Notes: generated by a model not told the origin, from the letters alone. DNA of 57,973 bases from Pseudomonadota bacterium (GCA_023399375.1 JAEWPX010000163.1:1-57973); one strand, 5' to 3'; shown: positions 24,444 through 34,121, counted from the stretch's first letter. Numbers and translations are program-made.

Positions 24444-25976
24444 ATGAAGCGTTCCATCCTTGTCGCCGTTCTCGTGCTCGAAGCCATCCTTCTGGTCACT
24501 TCCGCCTTCACGGACGGCGCGGTTTCCATTTGCCTGCTCGCCGTGGCGTTCGTCTGCCTCGCGGCCATGTTGTTGTGGACCAATAGCCGGGTGAACGCAG
24601 TCTTTTCCTGCATCGAACAGGTCTTCGCTTCCACTGCTTCCGCCACCTTCGACTGCGAGGTCGAGGAAGATCCGCTCCTCGACACCGACCAGTTGCGCCA
24701 GGGCATCGCGACGCACGAAAAAAACATCAAGGAACGCCTCAGCAAGGATGAAGCCATGCTCTCCAACATCATCACGCCCATGGCCATCGTGGGCGACAAA
24801 GGGGAGATCAAGTGGCTCAACGAGCAGATGGTGCGCCTGACCGAGAACGACGGCGCGCCAGCGACACACTTCGGCACCAGTTTCGCCCGCTTCTTTTACG
24901 GCGACAGCCGCGAAACCATCGCCGACCTCGCCATACGGCAGCGCGCCCGCCAGTCGTCCAAGACCGAGTTCGACACCCACAAGGGCAAGCATAAGTACAT
25001 CAGCATTTTTTCCACGCCCATCGTCGATTTCGACGACAAGCTCATCGGCGCGTTCGTGTCCGTGGCCGATTTCACGGGCGTGGTGCTCAAGGAACGCACC
25101 ATCACCGAGCAGAACCAGCGCATCGCCAAGGGCGTGTCCGAAGCCACGGCCGTGTCCGAGAGCCTGGCCGAAGCCGCCGAACAGATGACGCTCCAGATCA
25201 CCCAATCCACGGACGGCATGGAGGAGCAGCGCTCCCGCACGGCCGAAGTGGCCACGGCCATCGAGGAGATGAACGCCACCATCCTGGAAGTGGCCAGAAA
25301 CGCCGGCGACGCCGCGGCCACCGCCGGTCAGGCCAACACCATGGCGTCCAAGGGCGCGGAACTCGTGGAGCGCGTCATCGCCGTCATGGAGTCCGTCAAC
25401 AGCAAGGCGGCCGGGCTCAAATCCGAAATGCAGGATCTCGGCGGCCAGGCGCAGGGCATCGGCCAGATCATGCAGGTCATTTCCGACATCGCCGACCAGA
25501 CCAACCTGCTGGCGCTCAATGCCGCCATCGAGGCGGCGCGCGCCGGCGAAGCCGGACGCGGCTTCGCGGTCGTGGCCGACGAGGTACGAAAACTCGCCGA
25601 AAAGACCATGACCGCCACCAAGGAAGTCAGCAATTACATCCAGGCCATCCAGGAAAGCGCCCGGCGCAACATGAGCGCAACCGACGAGACCTCCAAGGTC
25701 ATCGAGGACGCCGACGTCCTCGCCCACGACGCCGGCGACGCCTTGCGCCAGATCCTCAATTACGTGGAAAAAACCTCGGATCAGGTGCGCGGCATCGCCA
25801 CCGCCGCCGAGCAGCAGTCGGCCACATCCGAGGAGATCAACCGCTCCACCGAGCAGATCAACCGCATCGCCGAGGAAACCGCCGGCACCATGTCCATGGC
25901 CTCCTCGTCCGTGGCGAGCCTGTCCCATCTGGCCACCGACCTCAAGACGTCCATGACCCGCATGCACCTGGAATAG
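24444..25976 (+). CDS. Methyl-accepting chemotaxis protein with PAS domain, cytoplasmic sensing type
   Basis: 510 residues from ATG 24444, which has GAGGT 6 nt upstream; ATG 24411 is an alternative. Two helices (about 4-22 and 27-46) are separated by only a few residues, so there is no periplasmic sensor. A PAS domain (about 95-215; TPMAIVGDKGEIKWLNEQMV) is followed directly by the signalling domain, with the CheA/CheW-binding hairpin tip DQTNLLALNAAIEAARAGE. No HAMP domain is seen. Such receptors sense internal redox state or a bound cofactor. There is no CheR-docking tail; the protein ends TRMHLE. Confidence 0.93.
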   Translation: MKRSILVAVLVLEAILLVTSAFTDGAVSICLLAVAFVCLAAMLLWTNSRVNAVFSCIEQVFASTASATFDCEVEEDPLLDTDQLRQGIATHEKNIKERLSKDEAMLSNIITPMAIVGDKGEIKWLNEQMVRLTENDGAPATHFGTSFARFFYGDSRETIADLAIRQRARQSSKTEFDTHKGKHKYISIFSTPIVDFDDKLIGAFVSVADFTGVVLKERTITEQNQRIAKGVSEATAVSESLAEAAEQMTLQITQSTDGMEEQRSRTAEVATAIEEMNATILEVARNAGDAAATAGQANTMASKGAELVERVIAVMESVNSKAAGLKSEMQDLGGQAQGIGQIMQVISDIADQTNLLALNAAIEAARAGEAGRGFAVVADEVRKLAEKTMTATKEVSNYIQAIQESARRNMSATDETSKVIEDADVLAHDAGDALRQILNYVEKTSDQVRGIATAAEQQSATSEEINRSTEQINRIAEETAGTMSMASSSVASLSHLATDLKTSMTRMHLE

Positions 25977-26187
25977 ACACGGGCCTCGACGCACGGACGG
26001 CCTGCCGCGCCTTTCCGGCGTTTTCCCGCGCCGCGCCGCCAACATTGCCCGACGCCGCGGCGGCGCTTCGAAAAACGTCCGGCGCAAGGCGTCTTGCGCG
26101 GCATCTCCAAAACAGGCACTATGAAAAATATGGCGATTTTTTGCCGCGCGGCCCCGCGCGCAACGCAACCACTCGCAAGGAGTCCCC

Positions 26188-26739
26188 ATGCCCAACGCCA
26201 CCCACTTCACGCTCTTTAGCGGCGGCGCCCAGGGCGCCGAAGCCGAATTCGGCCGCCAGGCCGAATTGCACGGCGTCCAGGAAGTCAACTTCACCTTCGA
26301 GGGCCACCGCATCGAACGTACGCGCGGCATCCGCGTCCTGACCCAGGAGGAACTGGCGAAAAAGGACGTGAGCCTGACCTACGTCTCCAAGCTGCTTTCC
26401 CGCAAGTTCAGCAACGGCCCGCAGATCCGCATGGTGTTGCGCACCATCATGCACCAAGTGGACGCGGGACTCGAGGTCTTCGTCGTGGGGACCATCCAGG
26501 AGGACGGCACGGTCAAGGGCGGCACGGGCTGGGGCGCGGAATTCGCCAAGATCTGCAACAAGCCGCTGTTCGTCTTCTGCCAGGAAAAACGCGGCTGGTT
26601 CACCTGGGACGGCGACGCCTGGGCTTCCGTGGCCGCGCCGACCATCAGCCACACCCACTTCACCGGCACCGGCACCCGCTTCCTGGAAGAAGCCGGCAAG
26701 GCCGCCATCGCGGATTTGTTCACCCGCTCGTTCGGTTGA
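26188..26739 (+). CDS. SLOG/LOG-fold protein, function unknown
   Basis: 183 residues with AAGGAG 5 nt before ATG 26188. The N-terminus LFSGGAQGAEAEFGRQAE is a glycine-rich nucleotide-binding loop of the SLOG superfamily (DprA, LOG, YpsA), and GGTGWGAEFAKICNKPLFVF is the second conserved region. Members bind nucleotides or nucleotide-derived ligands. It ends 20 nt before a strong hairpin and converges with the next gene. No partner nearby fixes its role. Confidence 0.65.
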   Translation: MPNATHFTLFSGGAQGAEAEFGRQAELHGVQEVNFTFEGHRIERTRGIRVLTQEELAKKDVSLTYVSKLLSRKFSNGPQIRMVLRTIMHQVDAGLEVFVVGTIQEDGTVKGGTGWGAEFAKICNKPLFVFCQEKRGWFTWDGDAWASVAAPTISHTHFTGTGTRFLEEAGKAAIADLFTRSFG

Positions 26740-26759
26740 TTCGAGGGAATCGCCGCAGC

Positions 26760-26789
26760 GGGCAGGAGGGGCGAAAGCCCCTCCTGCCC
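26760..26789. terminator. Strong hairpin between convergent genes
   Basis: GGGCAGGAGGGGC (26760-26772) pairs perfectly with GCCCCTCCTGCCC (26777-26789) around a GAAA tetraloop. Outer arms GCAGCG and CGCTGC extend it. No T-run follows on either strand, so it may work as a Rho-type or RNA-stability element rather than a classic terminator. Confidence 0.6.
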
Positions 26790-26806
26790 CTCCCGCTGCC
26801 GAAGCT

Positions 26807-27634
26807 TCAATACAGAGGCCAGCGTGTCGCCGGAGCGGCCGGTTTGTCCGCGGCGCAGCCGAGCAGCGGCCCTGCCGCGTCCACGGCCGTGCCGCACTCC
26901 TCGAGAAACCGGGCAATGGTCGCCCGCTCCGAACGGCGCAACGCCGGATGCCTCTGCGCCTCGCGAAATCCCAGGCAATACATGTCGCAAAGCGCGTATT
27001 CCCGGCCGGGAAGCGCCGGCATCGCAAGCACCGTACCGCCCCGGCGCGAAAGCGCCTCCCGCGCCTGCCCGCCGTAGAGCAGGCCGTCGACCCCGGTGAA
27101 GCCGTCGAAGAACAGGAAATCTTCGGCCTTGCCGTAAAAAAGATTCTTCACCGCCACATAGTCCACCCGGTCGCGGAAGACCTCCATGGCTGCCAGCACG
27201 TTGCCGGCCGAGGACTGGACGTTGGACACGACCACCGCCACGGTGACGCGGTAGCCCTCGCGGTCGTATTCGTCGAGGACGGAACCGACGCCGCCCCGAC
27301 CCAGCACGCGGGTCAGGTCGTCGAGACAGCCGGCCGGAAAATCGAACAACAGGGTCTGCGCCCCGAGGTCCAGAGCGTCCACCACGAGCCCCCGCTCCTC
27401 GCGGCGGCGCAGGTCGAACACGCCCACCCCGGTCAAGGGATCCTGGGGCGCGACGAGCTGCCCCTGGCCGTCCCGCATACCATAGTACTGAAGCAGCTGA
27501 CCGACCTGCCCGTCGGCGTCGAAAGCCGCTACGGCCATGCCCCGGCCGAACCGCAGATGGTCGAGCAGAGCCCGGGAAAAGGTGGTCTTGCCCGAGCCGC
27601 CCTTCTGGCTCATCACGAATATCGCGCGTTTCAA
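26807..27634 (-). CDS. ParA/MinD-like P-loop ATPase
   Basis: 275 residues from a TTG start at 27634, chosen because AAGGAG sits 6 nt upstream. An ATG six codons later would leave out the first strand. The N-terminus has the deviant Walker A MSQKGGSGKTTFSRALL, then AAFDADGQVGQLLQYYG and the Walker-B-like LLFDFPAG. The family includes partition, secretion and conjugation ATPases; the cargo is unknown. It starts 20 nt after the aminotransferase stop, so the two genes are probably cotranscribed. There is no ParB or plasmid signature nearby. Confidence 0.82.
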   Translation of the reverse strand: MKRAIFVMSQKGGSGKTTFSRALLDHLRFGRGMAVAAFDADGQVGQLLQYYGMRDGQGQLVAPQDPLTGVGVFDLRRREERGLVVDALDLGAQTLLFDFPAGCLDDLTRVLGRGGVGSVLDEYDREGYRVTVAVVVSNVQSSAGNVLAAMEVFRDRVDYVAVKNLFYGKAEDFLFFDGFTGVDGLLYGGQAREALSRRGGTVLAMPALPGREYALCDMYCLGFREAQRHPALRRSERATIARFLEECGTAVDAAGPLLGCAADKPAAPATRWPLY

Positions 27635-27654
27635 TAGCGTCTCCTTGTCTGCGA

Positions 27655-28779
27655 TCAACGGCCGTCGAACGCATCGAGGGCCGCAAACAGGCGCGCCGCG
27701 TCCGAAGCGTCGGCGTAGCAGTGCGGAGCGAGGCGAATGCGCCCGTCGCGCAGCGACACGGCTACATTGTGCTGCATGAGATACTTGAAAAGCTCCGGCG
27801 CATTGCCGTGGGCAAAGGCCAGGATGCCCGAGCGCCCGGGCCCGGAAAGGGGCGAGACCACGGCGAGGCCGCGCTCGTCGAGCCCTGCGGCCAGCAGGTC
27901 CACGGCGGCGAAAATCCGCTCCCGCACCGTCTCCATGCCGAGCTCGTCGAAAAGGGTCAGCGACCCGCCGTATGCGCAGATGCCGGCGATGTCCTGGGTG
28001 CCGGGCTCGAAACGCCCCGCGCCGTCCTGCAGGTCGAACTCCCCGCGCAACGCCTCGGCGTCGCGCATGGAGCGCCAGCCGGCAAGCACCGTGTCCAGGC
28101 GGGAGGCGGCCGCCGGCGCGACATAGAAGATGCCGAGCCCCATGGGGCCAAGCTGCCATTTGTGGCAGCCGGCGGCCAGGAAATCCACGCCGAGCGCCGT
28201 CACGTCCATGGGCAGCGCGCCCAGGCTCTGGATGGCGTCGAGGCAGAAAAGCGCCCCGGCCTCGCGGCACAACCCGGCAAGCGCGGCCACAGGTGCGGCC
28301 ACGCCCGTGGCCCAGTCCACGGTCGAGGCCACGACCAGGCGACAGCCCGGGATGACGCGCCGCGCCGCGTCCAGGTCCACCCGGCCGTCGTGCTTGGGAA
28401 TCTCCACGACACGCACACCGCGTGCGGCAAGATTGTCGAAGGGGAAGCGCAGGGTGGGAAAATCCGGCCAGGTCACGGCCACCGTGTCGCCGGGGGCGAA
28501 GTCCAGGCCCGCGGCAACGATCCCCAGGCCGTGGGAGGTGTTGCCCGTAAAGGCCACGTGCTGCGGCTCGGTCCCGAGCAGCTTCGCGGCCAGGCCCCGT
28601 GCGGCGGCCACGGCGTCGAGCCAGCGGAAATAGTCGGCCGAAGCCCGCTGGCAACGATCCTCGAAAACCGCCTGCCCGGCAAGGCAGGCCCGCACGGGCA
28701 TGGGCGAGACGGCGGCGTGGTTGAAAAAGGCCGTTTCGGCCACGACCGGGAACTGCGCGCGCAAGGCGGCTGTGTCCAT
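27655..28779 (-). CDS. Class V aminotransferase (cysteine desulfurase/epimerase-like)
   Basis: 374 residues from ATG 28779, with AGGAGG upstream. The PLP-binding lysine is in AAGCHKWQLGPMG, the cofactor aspartate in LDAIQSLGALPMDV, and the N-terminal FFNHAAVSPMP is typical of the NifS/CsdB/isopenicillin N epimerase group. An active-site cysteine loop as in SufS is not evident, so kynureninase-, epimerase- or lyase-like chemistry is equally possible. It forms a tight pair with the ParA-like ATPase gene. Confidence 0.85.
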   Translation of the reverse strand: MDTAALRAQFPVVAETAFFNHAAVSPMPVRACLAGQAVFEDRCQRASADYFRWLDAVAAARGLAAKLLGTEPQHVAFTGNTSHGLGIVAAGLDFAPGDTVAVTWPDFPTLRFPFDNLAARGVRVVEIPKHDGRVDLDAARRVIPGCRLVVASTVDWATGVAAPVAALAGLCREAGALFCLDAIQSLGALPMDVTALGVDFLAAGCHKWQLGPMGLGIFYVAPAAASRLDTVLAGWRSMRDAEALRGEFDLQDGAGRFEPGTQDIAGICAYGGSLTLFDELGMETVRERIFAAVDLLAAGLDERGLAVVSPLSGPGRSGILAFAHGNAPELFKYLMQHNVAVSLRDGRIRLAPHCYADASDAARLFAALDAFDGR

Positions 28780-28870
28780 ACGTCCTCCTGCAGCCCGACA
28801 CGCGGGCCGCGCCGGCCAAACTACGGAGGAAACCGGCCAAGGACAAGCCGCCCGTGCCGGGGGCAGGCAT

Positions 28871-28907
28871 GAAAAAAGCCGGGAAGCCCGATGCGGGCTT
28901 CCCGGCT
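28871..28907 (-). terminator. Intrinsic terminator of the chemoreceptor gene
   Basis: AGCCGGGAAGCCCG (28877-28890) pairs perfectly with CGGGCTTCCCGGCT (28894-28907). On the minus strand the 14-bp stem is followed by TTTTTT. It lies 23 nt past the stop of the chemoreceptor that ends at 28931. Confidence 0.95.
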
Positions 28908-28930
28908 CGAAGAATGTGGCTTGTTCGAGG

Positions 28931-30961
28931 CTAGAACCGCTCGAAGTCGTCGTCCTTGTCGTCGAGGTCGATGCCGACGCCGCCGGATGCGGCCTTGGGC
29001 GCGGTCGGGCGCGACGGGCGCGACGCAGCGCGACGGGCCGTCGCGGAGGGCAGGGCCTTGACGGTGCGGACGTGGCTGCGTCCAAGGCCGTCCACCCGGA
29101 AGAAAGCCATGGTGCTCTGCAGCTGCTCGGCCTGGCTCGACAGTTCCTCGGAGGTGGAGGCCATTTCCTCGGAAGCCGAGGCGTTTTGCTGCACCACCTG
29201 GTCGAGTTGCTGGATGGCCTTATTGATCTGATCGGCCCCGGAGTTCTGTTCCTGGCTCGCGGCGGCGATCTCCTGGACGAGGTCGGCCGTGCGCTGGATG
29301 TCGGGCACCATCTTGGTCAGCATGGACCCGGCCCGTTCGGCAACCTGCACGCTCGAGGAGGACAGCTCGGAGATCTCGGACGCGGCCGAACCGCTGCGCT
29401 CGGCGAGCTTGCGCACCTCGGCGGCCACCACGGCGAAGCCCTTGCCGTGCTCGCCGGCCCGGGCCGCCTCGATGGCGGCGTTAAGGGCCAGCAGGTTGGT
29501 CTGCCGGGCGATCTCCTCGATGATGGAAATCTTCTCGGCGATGTTCTTCATGGCCGCCACGGCCGAAACCACGGCCTCGCCGCCCTCGCGGGCGTCCTGG
29601 GCGGCCTTGACCGCGATGGACTGCGTCTGCTGGGCGTTTTCCGCGTTCTGCTTGATGTTGGAGCTCATCTGCTCCATGGACGAGGAAATCTCCTCGACGC
29701 TGGCCGCCTGCTCCGTGGCGCCCTGGGACATGCTCTGGGCCGAGGCCGAAAGCTCCTCGGAGCCCGAGGCCACGTTTTCCGAGGCCGACTGGACCTCGGC
29801 CACCACCTCGCGCAGCTTGCCCACCATTTCGTTGAGCGAGGAGGCGAGCACGCCGATCTCGTCCTTCTGGTCGATGTCGAGCATGCGGGTGAAATCGCCC
29901 TCGGCCATGGCCTTGGCAAATCCCACGCCCTTGATGACCGGGCCGGTGATGGCCTTGGTGAGCACCACGGCGACGATGATGCCGAGCAGGATGGCGACGA
30001 TGAGGCCGCCGATCATGACCGAGGACGCGCTCGCCAGGCTGACGACGGCGTCATTGGCGATCTTTTGCGTCGCGTCCAGGGCGGCCTTGGCCGTTTCCTC
30101 GGCTGCGTCCTGCACCGCGCCCGCAGCGTCCAGCCGCTTGGCGGTAAGCTCTTGCAACGCCTTGTAGTTATCCAGGAAATCGAGCAGGGCCTGGCGGTAT
30201 TTCTGCGTGGCGTCCTTGATGCCGGTCAGTTGGCGCAGGTTGGCGTCGTTGCGGGTCTTGGCCCGCAGGGTTTCCAAGGCGTGATCCAGCTCGGCGAAGC
30301 CCTTGACGGCGTCTTCGATAATGCGCGGATCGCGGTAGAGCTGGCCCCGGTAGTTGCCGATGCGGATGACTGTGCCGGCGTCGAGGATGCCGGTGATGGC
30401 GTCGACCTTCTCGGCGCGGTCCTTGAGGGCCTCCGGAGCGAGCCCCTTGCCGATCTCTTCGATGAGGGCCTTGCTTTGACTGCTCTGATAGCCCTCGCAG
30501 TTTTTCACGAATTCCGTCGCGGCCTGGTCCAGGGTGCGGCGCACGCCCGCGATGGCCTCCATCCTGGAGGCCGTGTCGTTGATGAGCTTCTCGTATTCCG
30601 TGGCCTTGGCCTGGGCCTTGCCCACGTCCTCGCGCAGCTTGACCAGGGCCGGGTATTTGTCCGAATGGGCCTTGGCCTCGGCCAGGGCCCGCTTGAGCTC
30701 GCCCAAGTTGCGCAGGCCGGCGTCGAGCTCTTTTTTGTTCTCGCTGTAGCCGTAGCCGCGCATTTCGACCATCGTCAGCAGGGAGGCGCGTTCCACGGCG
30801 TTGCCGACGTTCACTTCCGGAACGTATTCCTTGGCCAGGCGCGTGGATTCGCCTTCCACGGACCGCATGTTGACCACGGCCAGACCGCCAAGAACGCAGG
30901 CAATGAGAATCAACAACCCGAAACCGACGCTGATCTTGATGCCGAGCTTGAGATTTTTCAC
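28931..30961 (-). CDS. Methyl-accepting chemotaxis protein with large periplasmic helical domain
   Basis: 676 residues from GTG 30961, with GGGGGAG 7 nt upstream. The first helix (9-30) is followed by a roughly 280-residue all-helical periplasmic ligand domain, possibly of the helical bimodular type. A second helix (about 325-350), a HAMP domain (TKAITGPVIKGVGFAKAM) and the signalling domain (RQTNLLALNAAIEAARAGEH) follow. The C-terminus is a flexible basic linker ending DDFERF. DFERF fits x-aromatic-x-x-aromatic, the CheR/CheB docking pentapeptide. Its own terminator lies downstream. Confidence 0.95.
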   Translation of the reverse strand: MKNLKLGIKISVGFGLLILIACVLGGLAVVNMRSVEGESTRLAKEYVPEVNVGNAVERASLLTMVEMRGYGYSENKKELDAGLRNLGELKRALAEAKAHSDKYPALVKLREDVGKAQAKATEYEKLINDTASRMEAIAGVRRTLDQAATEFVKNCEGYQSSQSKALIEEIGKGLAPEALKDRAEKVDAITGILDAGTVIRIGNYRGQLYRDPRIIEDAVKGFAELDHALETLRAKTRNDANLRQLTGIKDATQKYRQALLDFLDNYKALQELTAKRLDAAGAVQDAAEETAKAALDATQKIANDAVVSLASASSVMIGGLIVAILLGIIVAVVLTKAITGPVIKGVGFAKAMAEGDFTRMLDIDQKDEIGVLASSLNEMVGKLREVVAEVQSASENVASGSEELSASAQSMSQGATEQAASVEEISSSMEQMSSNIKQNAENAQQTQSIAVKAAQDAREGGEAVVSAVAAMKNIAEKISIIEEIARQTNLLALNAAIEAARAGEHGKGFAVVAAEVRKLAERSGSAASEISELSSSSVQVAERAGSMLTKMVPDIQRTADLVQEIAAASQEQNSGADQINKAIQQLDQVVQQNASASEEMASTSEELSSQAEQLQSTMAFFRVDGLGRSHVRTVKALPSATARRAASRPSRPTAPKAASGGVGIDLDDKDDDFERF

Positions 30962-31159
30962 GGCCCGCTCCCCCTCTGTCCTTGCTGTTCCCGATGAATG
31001 GCTCGGGGGGCGGCTGGTCCCCGGGCCAAATCGCACGTATCGCCGCAGTGATGACAATTGGCCTATTTCGCCCTCTCTTGCAATGCAAAAAGCCGATATT
31101 CCCGGGATGGATGGACCACAGCCCTTTTTTTCCCTACAGATGCGGCGAAAAGGAACCCC

Positions 31160-33703
31160 ATGCGTCTGCTTCAAGACTGTTGCCTGGCCGCGCGCCTGGC
31201 CCGGCGGGAATTGCGCGCCGGACTGCGCGGATTCGGCGTTTTTCTGGCCTGTCTGACCCTTGGCGTCGGCGCCGTGGCCGGCGTCGGCAGCCTGGCCGCC
31301 TCGCACGGCGCGGCCCTGGCCCGGGATGCGGCCGCGCTTTTGGGCGGCGACCTGGAAGCGACCCTGGTCCAGCGGCCGGCAAGCCCCGAGGAACTGGCGG
31401 CCCTGACCGCTCTCGGCCGCGTCTCCCACCTCGTCTCCATGCAGACCATGGCCCGCAACGCCTCGGGACCGGGCAAGCGCGCCCTGGCCACCTTGAGGGC
31501 CGTGGACGACGCCTATCCCCTTTACGGCAGCGTCGGCCTCGATCCGCCCCTGCCCCTGGCGGATGTCCTGGCCGTGCGCGACGGGCTGCCCGGCGCGGCC
31601 GCCGCGCCGGAACTGCTCGTACGCCTCGGCGCCGGCGTCGGCGACGTCATCAAGGTGGCCGACGCCTCCTACGTCATACGCGCGAAGCTCGGCCGCGAAC
31701 CCGACGCCGCGACCGGGCTGTCCACGCTCGGGCCGCACCTGCTCGTGCATGACGCCACTCTGGAAAAGGCGGGCCTTGCCGGCCCGGGCAGCCTCACGCG
31801 CCACTTCTACCGGATCAAGCTGCCCCCCGGCGCCGACGCCAAGGCGGACGCCGCGCGGCTCAAGCGGGACTTCCCCGAGGCCGGCTGGCGCATCCGCGAC
31901 GCGTCGGCCGCCCAACCGGGGCTTGCCCGCTTCATGGACCGGCTGACGGCCGCGACCGGGCTGGTCGCCCTGGCCGCGCTGCTGCTCGGCGGCATCGGCG
32001 TGTCCCAGGCCGCGGCGGGCTACCTCGCCGGGCGCACGGACGCCATCGCCGTGCTCAAATGCGTGGGCGCGTCCCGGCGCGTGGCCTGGCTCACGTACTT
32101 CCTGGTCATCGCCGCCCTGGCGGGCTGCGGCATCCTGGCCGGGCTGGCGCTCGGCGCGGCCGTGCCGCCGCTGGCCGGGCCGCTGCTTTCCCGGTTCCTG
32201 CCCACGGCCCTGCCGCCGGGCCCCTTCCCCACCGCACTCGGCCTGGCCGGGCTTTGCGGCGCGCTGACCACCCTGGCCTTTTCCCTGCCGCATCTGGCCA
32301 TGGCCGCGGGCGTGCCGCCACTGCTGCTTTTCCGCGGCTATGCCGTGCCGACGCTGCCCCGGCCGTCCCTGGCCGCCCGGCTGCCGGGGTACGCCTGCAT
32401 GGCCGCCCTGGCGGCCCTGGCCGTGGCCGCCTCGCCGAGCCGTCGCCTCGGACTGTGGTTCGTCGTGGCGGTCCTTGGCGCGGCCCTTGTCTTTCGCCTG
32501 TTCGCCGTGCTTGCCGTGCTGCTGGCCCGGCTTCCCGGCCGCCGCCACGGCCCCGTGGGCCTGGCCCTTCGCGCCCTGTCGCGCCCAGACAACCAGGTGG
32601 GGCCGGTACTCGCCGCGCTCGGGCTCGGCCTGACCACGCTTTGCGCCATGACCCTGGTCGAAGCCAATTTCCGCCAGGCCGCCACCGAAGACATTCCCCG
32701 CGCCGCGCCGGCCTTTTTCTTCGTGGACATCCAGCCCGGCCAGACCGCCGACTTTCTGGCCGTGACACGGGCCATCGCGGGCGTCACGCGGGTGGAAACC
32801 TCACCCATGATCCGGGGGCGCATCACCCGGGTCAAGGACGTGCCGGCCGAAGCGGTGGACGTCGACGAGGACGTGCGCTGGGCCGTGCAGGGCGACCGGG
32901 GCCTGAGCTACGCCGCGCACCTGCCCCAGGGCAGCAGGCTCGTCGCCGGCGCGTGGTGGCCGGAAAACTATGCCGGGCCGCCGCGGGTCTCGGTGGAGGA
33001 AGGCGTGGCCAAGGGCCTGGGGCTCGGCGTCGGCGACACGGTGACGGTCAACGTGCTCGGCCGGGAGATCACGGCCGAAGTGGCCAGCCTGCGCCGCGTC
33101 AATTGGCTGAGCCTCGGCATCAACTACGTGTTCGTCTTTTCCCCTGGCAGCCTTGACGGGCTGCCCATGACCCACCTGGCCACGGCCTACGTGGACGGCG
33201 CCGCCCCGGGCAATCCCGGCGAGGCGGTCTTCGCCGCGGTCACGGACCGCTTTCCCAACATCACGGCCATCGGCGTCGGCGACGCCCTGGCCGATGTGAT
33301 GGCCATCGCCGAAAAGGTGGCCCGGGCCGTGACCGTGGCCGCCGGAGCCACGCTGGCCGTGGGCATGCTGGTGCTCGTGCAGACCATGGCCGCGGGCATG
33401 CGGCGGCGGCGCTACGAGGCGGTTTTGTGCAAGGTGTGCGGCGCAAGCCGGCGGCAGGTGCTTGTCATGCTGCTTGCGGAAAACGCCTTTCTCGGCGTGC
33501 TGGCGGGGTTTACGGCGTTGGGGCTGGGAGCGGTCCTGGCCTTTGCGTTCGTGACGGCGTTTCTGGAACTGCCGTTTCGCTTTTTCCCGGGGCCGGCCCT
33601 GGCCACGGTCGGACTGGCCGCCGCGCTGACGCTGGCGTTGGGGCTTGCCGGCGTGGCCCGCGCCCTTGCGGAAAAGGCCCTGCCGCTCCTGCGCAACGAA
33701 TGA
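31160..33703 (+). CDS. FtsX/YbbP-family ABC transporter permease
   Basis: 847 residues from ATG 31160, preceded by AAGGA. An N-terminal helix (about 20-43) is followed by a large extracytoplasmic domain, then two FtsX-type membrane modules (near 265-400 and 740-840) and a central helical stretch, for about ten helices in all. The modules carry the family's ALKCVGASRRVAWL- and VLCKVCGASRRQVLVM-like coupling segments. The YbbA/YbbP and MacB/LolC types move lipids, peptides or lipoproteins. No ATPase gene is adjacent in the window. It is convergent with the metal-sensor-like gene. Confidence 0.88.
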   Translation: MRLLQDCCLAARLARRELRAGLRGFGVFLACLTLGVGAVAGVGSLAASHGAALARDAAALLGGDLEATLVQRPASPEELAALTALGRVSHLVSMQTMARNASGPGKRALATLRAVDDAYPLYGSVGLDPPLPLADVLAVRDGLPGAAAAPELLVRLGAGVGDVIKVADASYVIRAKLGREPDAATGLSTLGPHLLVHDATLEKAGLAGPGSLTRHFYRIKLPPGADAKADAARLKRDFPEAGWRIRDASAAQPGLARFMDRLTAATGLVALAALLLGGIGVSQAAAGYLAGRTDAIAVLKCVGASRRVAWLTYFLVIAALAGCGILAGLALGAAVPPLAGPLLSRFLPTALPPGPFPTALGLAGLCGALTTLAFSLPHLAMAAGVPPLLLFRGYAVPTLPRPSLAARLPGYACMAALAALAVAASPSRRLGLWFVVAVLGAALVFRLFAVLAVLLARLPGRRHGPVGLALRALSRPDNQVGPVLAALGLGLTTLCAMTLVEANFRQAATEDIPRAAPAFFFVDIQPGQTADFLAVTRAIAGVTRVETSPMIRGRITRVKDVPAEAVDVDEDVRWAVQGDRGLSYAAHLPQGSRLVAGAWWPENYAGPPRVSVEEGVAKGLGLGVGDTVTVNVLGREITAEVASLRRVNWLSLGINYVFVFSPGSLDGLPMTHLATAYVDGAAPGNPGEAVFAAVTDRFPNITAIGVGDALADVMAIAEKVARAVTVAAGATLAVGMLVLVQTMAAGMRRRRYEAVLCKVCGASRRQVLVMLLAENAFLGVLAGFTALGLGAVLAFAFVTAFLELPFRFFPGPALATVGLAAALTLALGLAGVARALAEKALPLLRNE

Positions 33704-33713
33704 CGCGCCGCGT

Positions 33714-34121
33714 TCAGTCGTCCGCGCCTGTGGGGCGCTCGGGCAGGGTCAGCCTGTAGCGGGCTTCCAGGCGATCGTAGACGGCGAGCTGGCGGGGTGA
33801 GAGCATCGGCCGGATCTTCGCGTCGCCTTGACGCAAAATTCCTTCGATTTCCGGCCGGCTGTGGGCGAGCACCCGACGGATTTCGCCATAGACTTCGTGT
33901 TTCGCTTCGAGAAAACGCTGCCGCTGCCCGAGATCGAGATCGAGCAGGCGCATCTCCTCCGCCTCCAGGCGCGAACGCGCCACATCGACGTCGGCCGCGT
34001 CCCTGTCGCGCATGACGCGGGTCGCCCACAGGGAGGCCCCGCCCCAGCCGAGCCCGATGCCCGAGGCAAACAAACACGCCGCAACCATCCTGCCAACGAG
34101 CCGGCTTTCACCTTCACGCAT
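33714..34121 (-). CDS. Periplasmic heavy-metal sensor-like protein (CnrX/Metal_resist type)
   Basis: 135 residues. One N-terminal membrane anchor (about 12-33) is followed by a helical periplasmic domain with LDLGQRQRFLEAKHEVYGEI and LSPRQLAVYDRLEARYR, the pattern of the CnrX/ZraP/CpxP-like Metal_resist family. The start ATG lies within the end of the sigma-factor gene (8-nt overlap), so translation is coupled. The position fits an anti-sigma or sensor partner for that sigma factor. No clear metal-binding His cluster is visible, so the signal is unknown. Confidence 0.72.
   Translation of the reverse strand: MREGESRLVGRMVAACLFASGIGLGWGGASLWATRVMRDRDAADVDVARSRLEAEEMRLLDLDLGQRQRFLEAKHEVYGEIRRVLAHSRPEIEGILRQGDAKIRPMLSPRQLAVYDRLEARYRLTLPERPTGADD

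Noticed and set aside
26807..27634. Plasmid or phage partition locus
   Set aside because: No ParB, parS or replication gene; neighbours are ordinary chromosomal genes.
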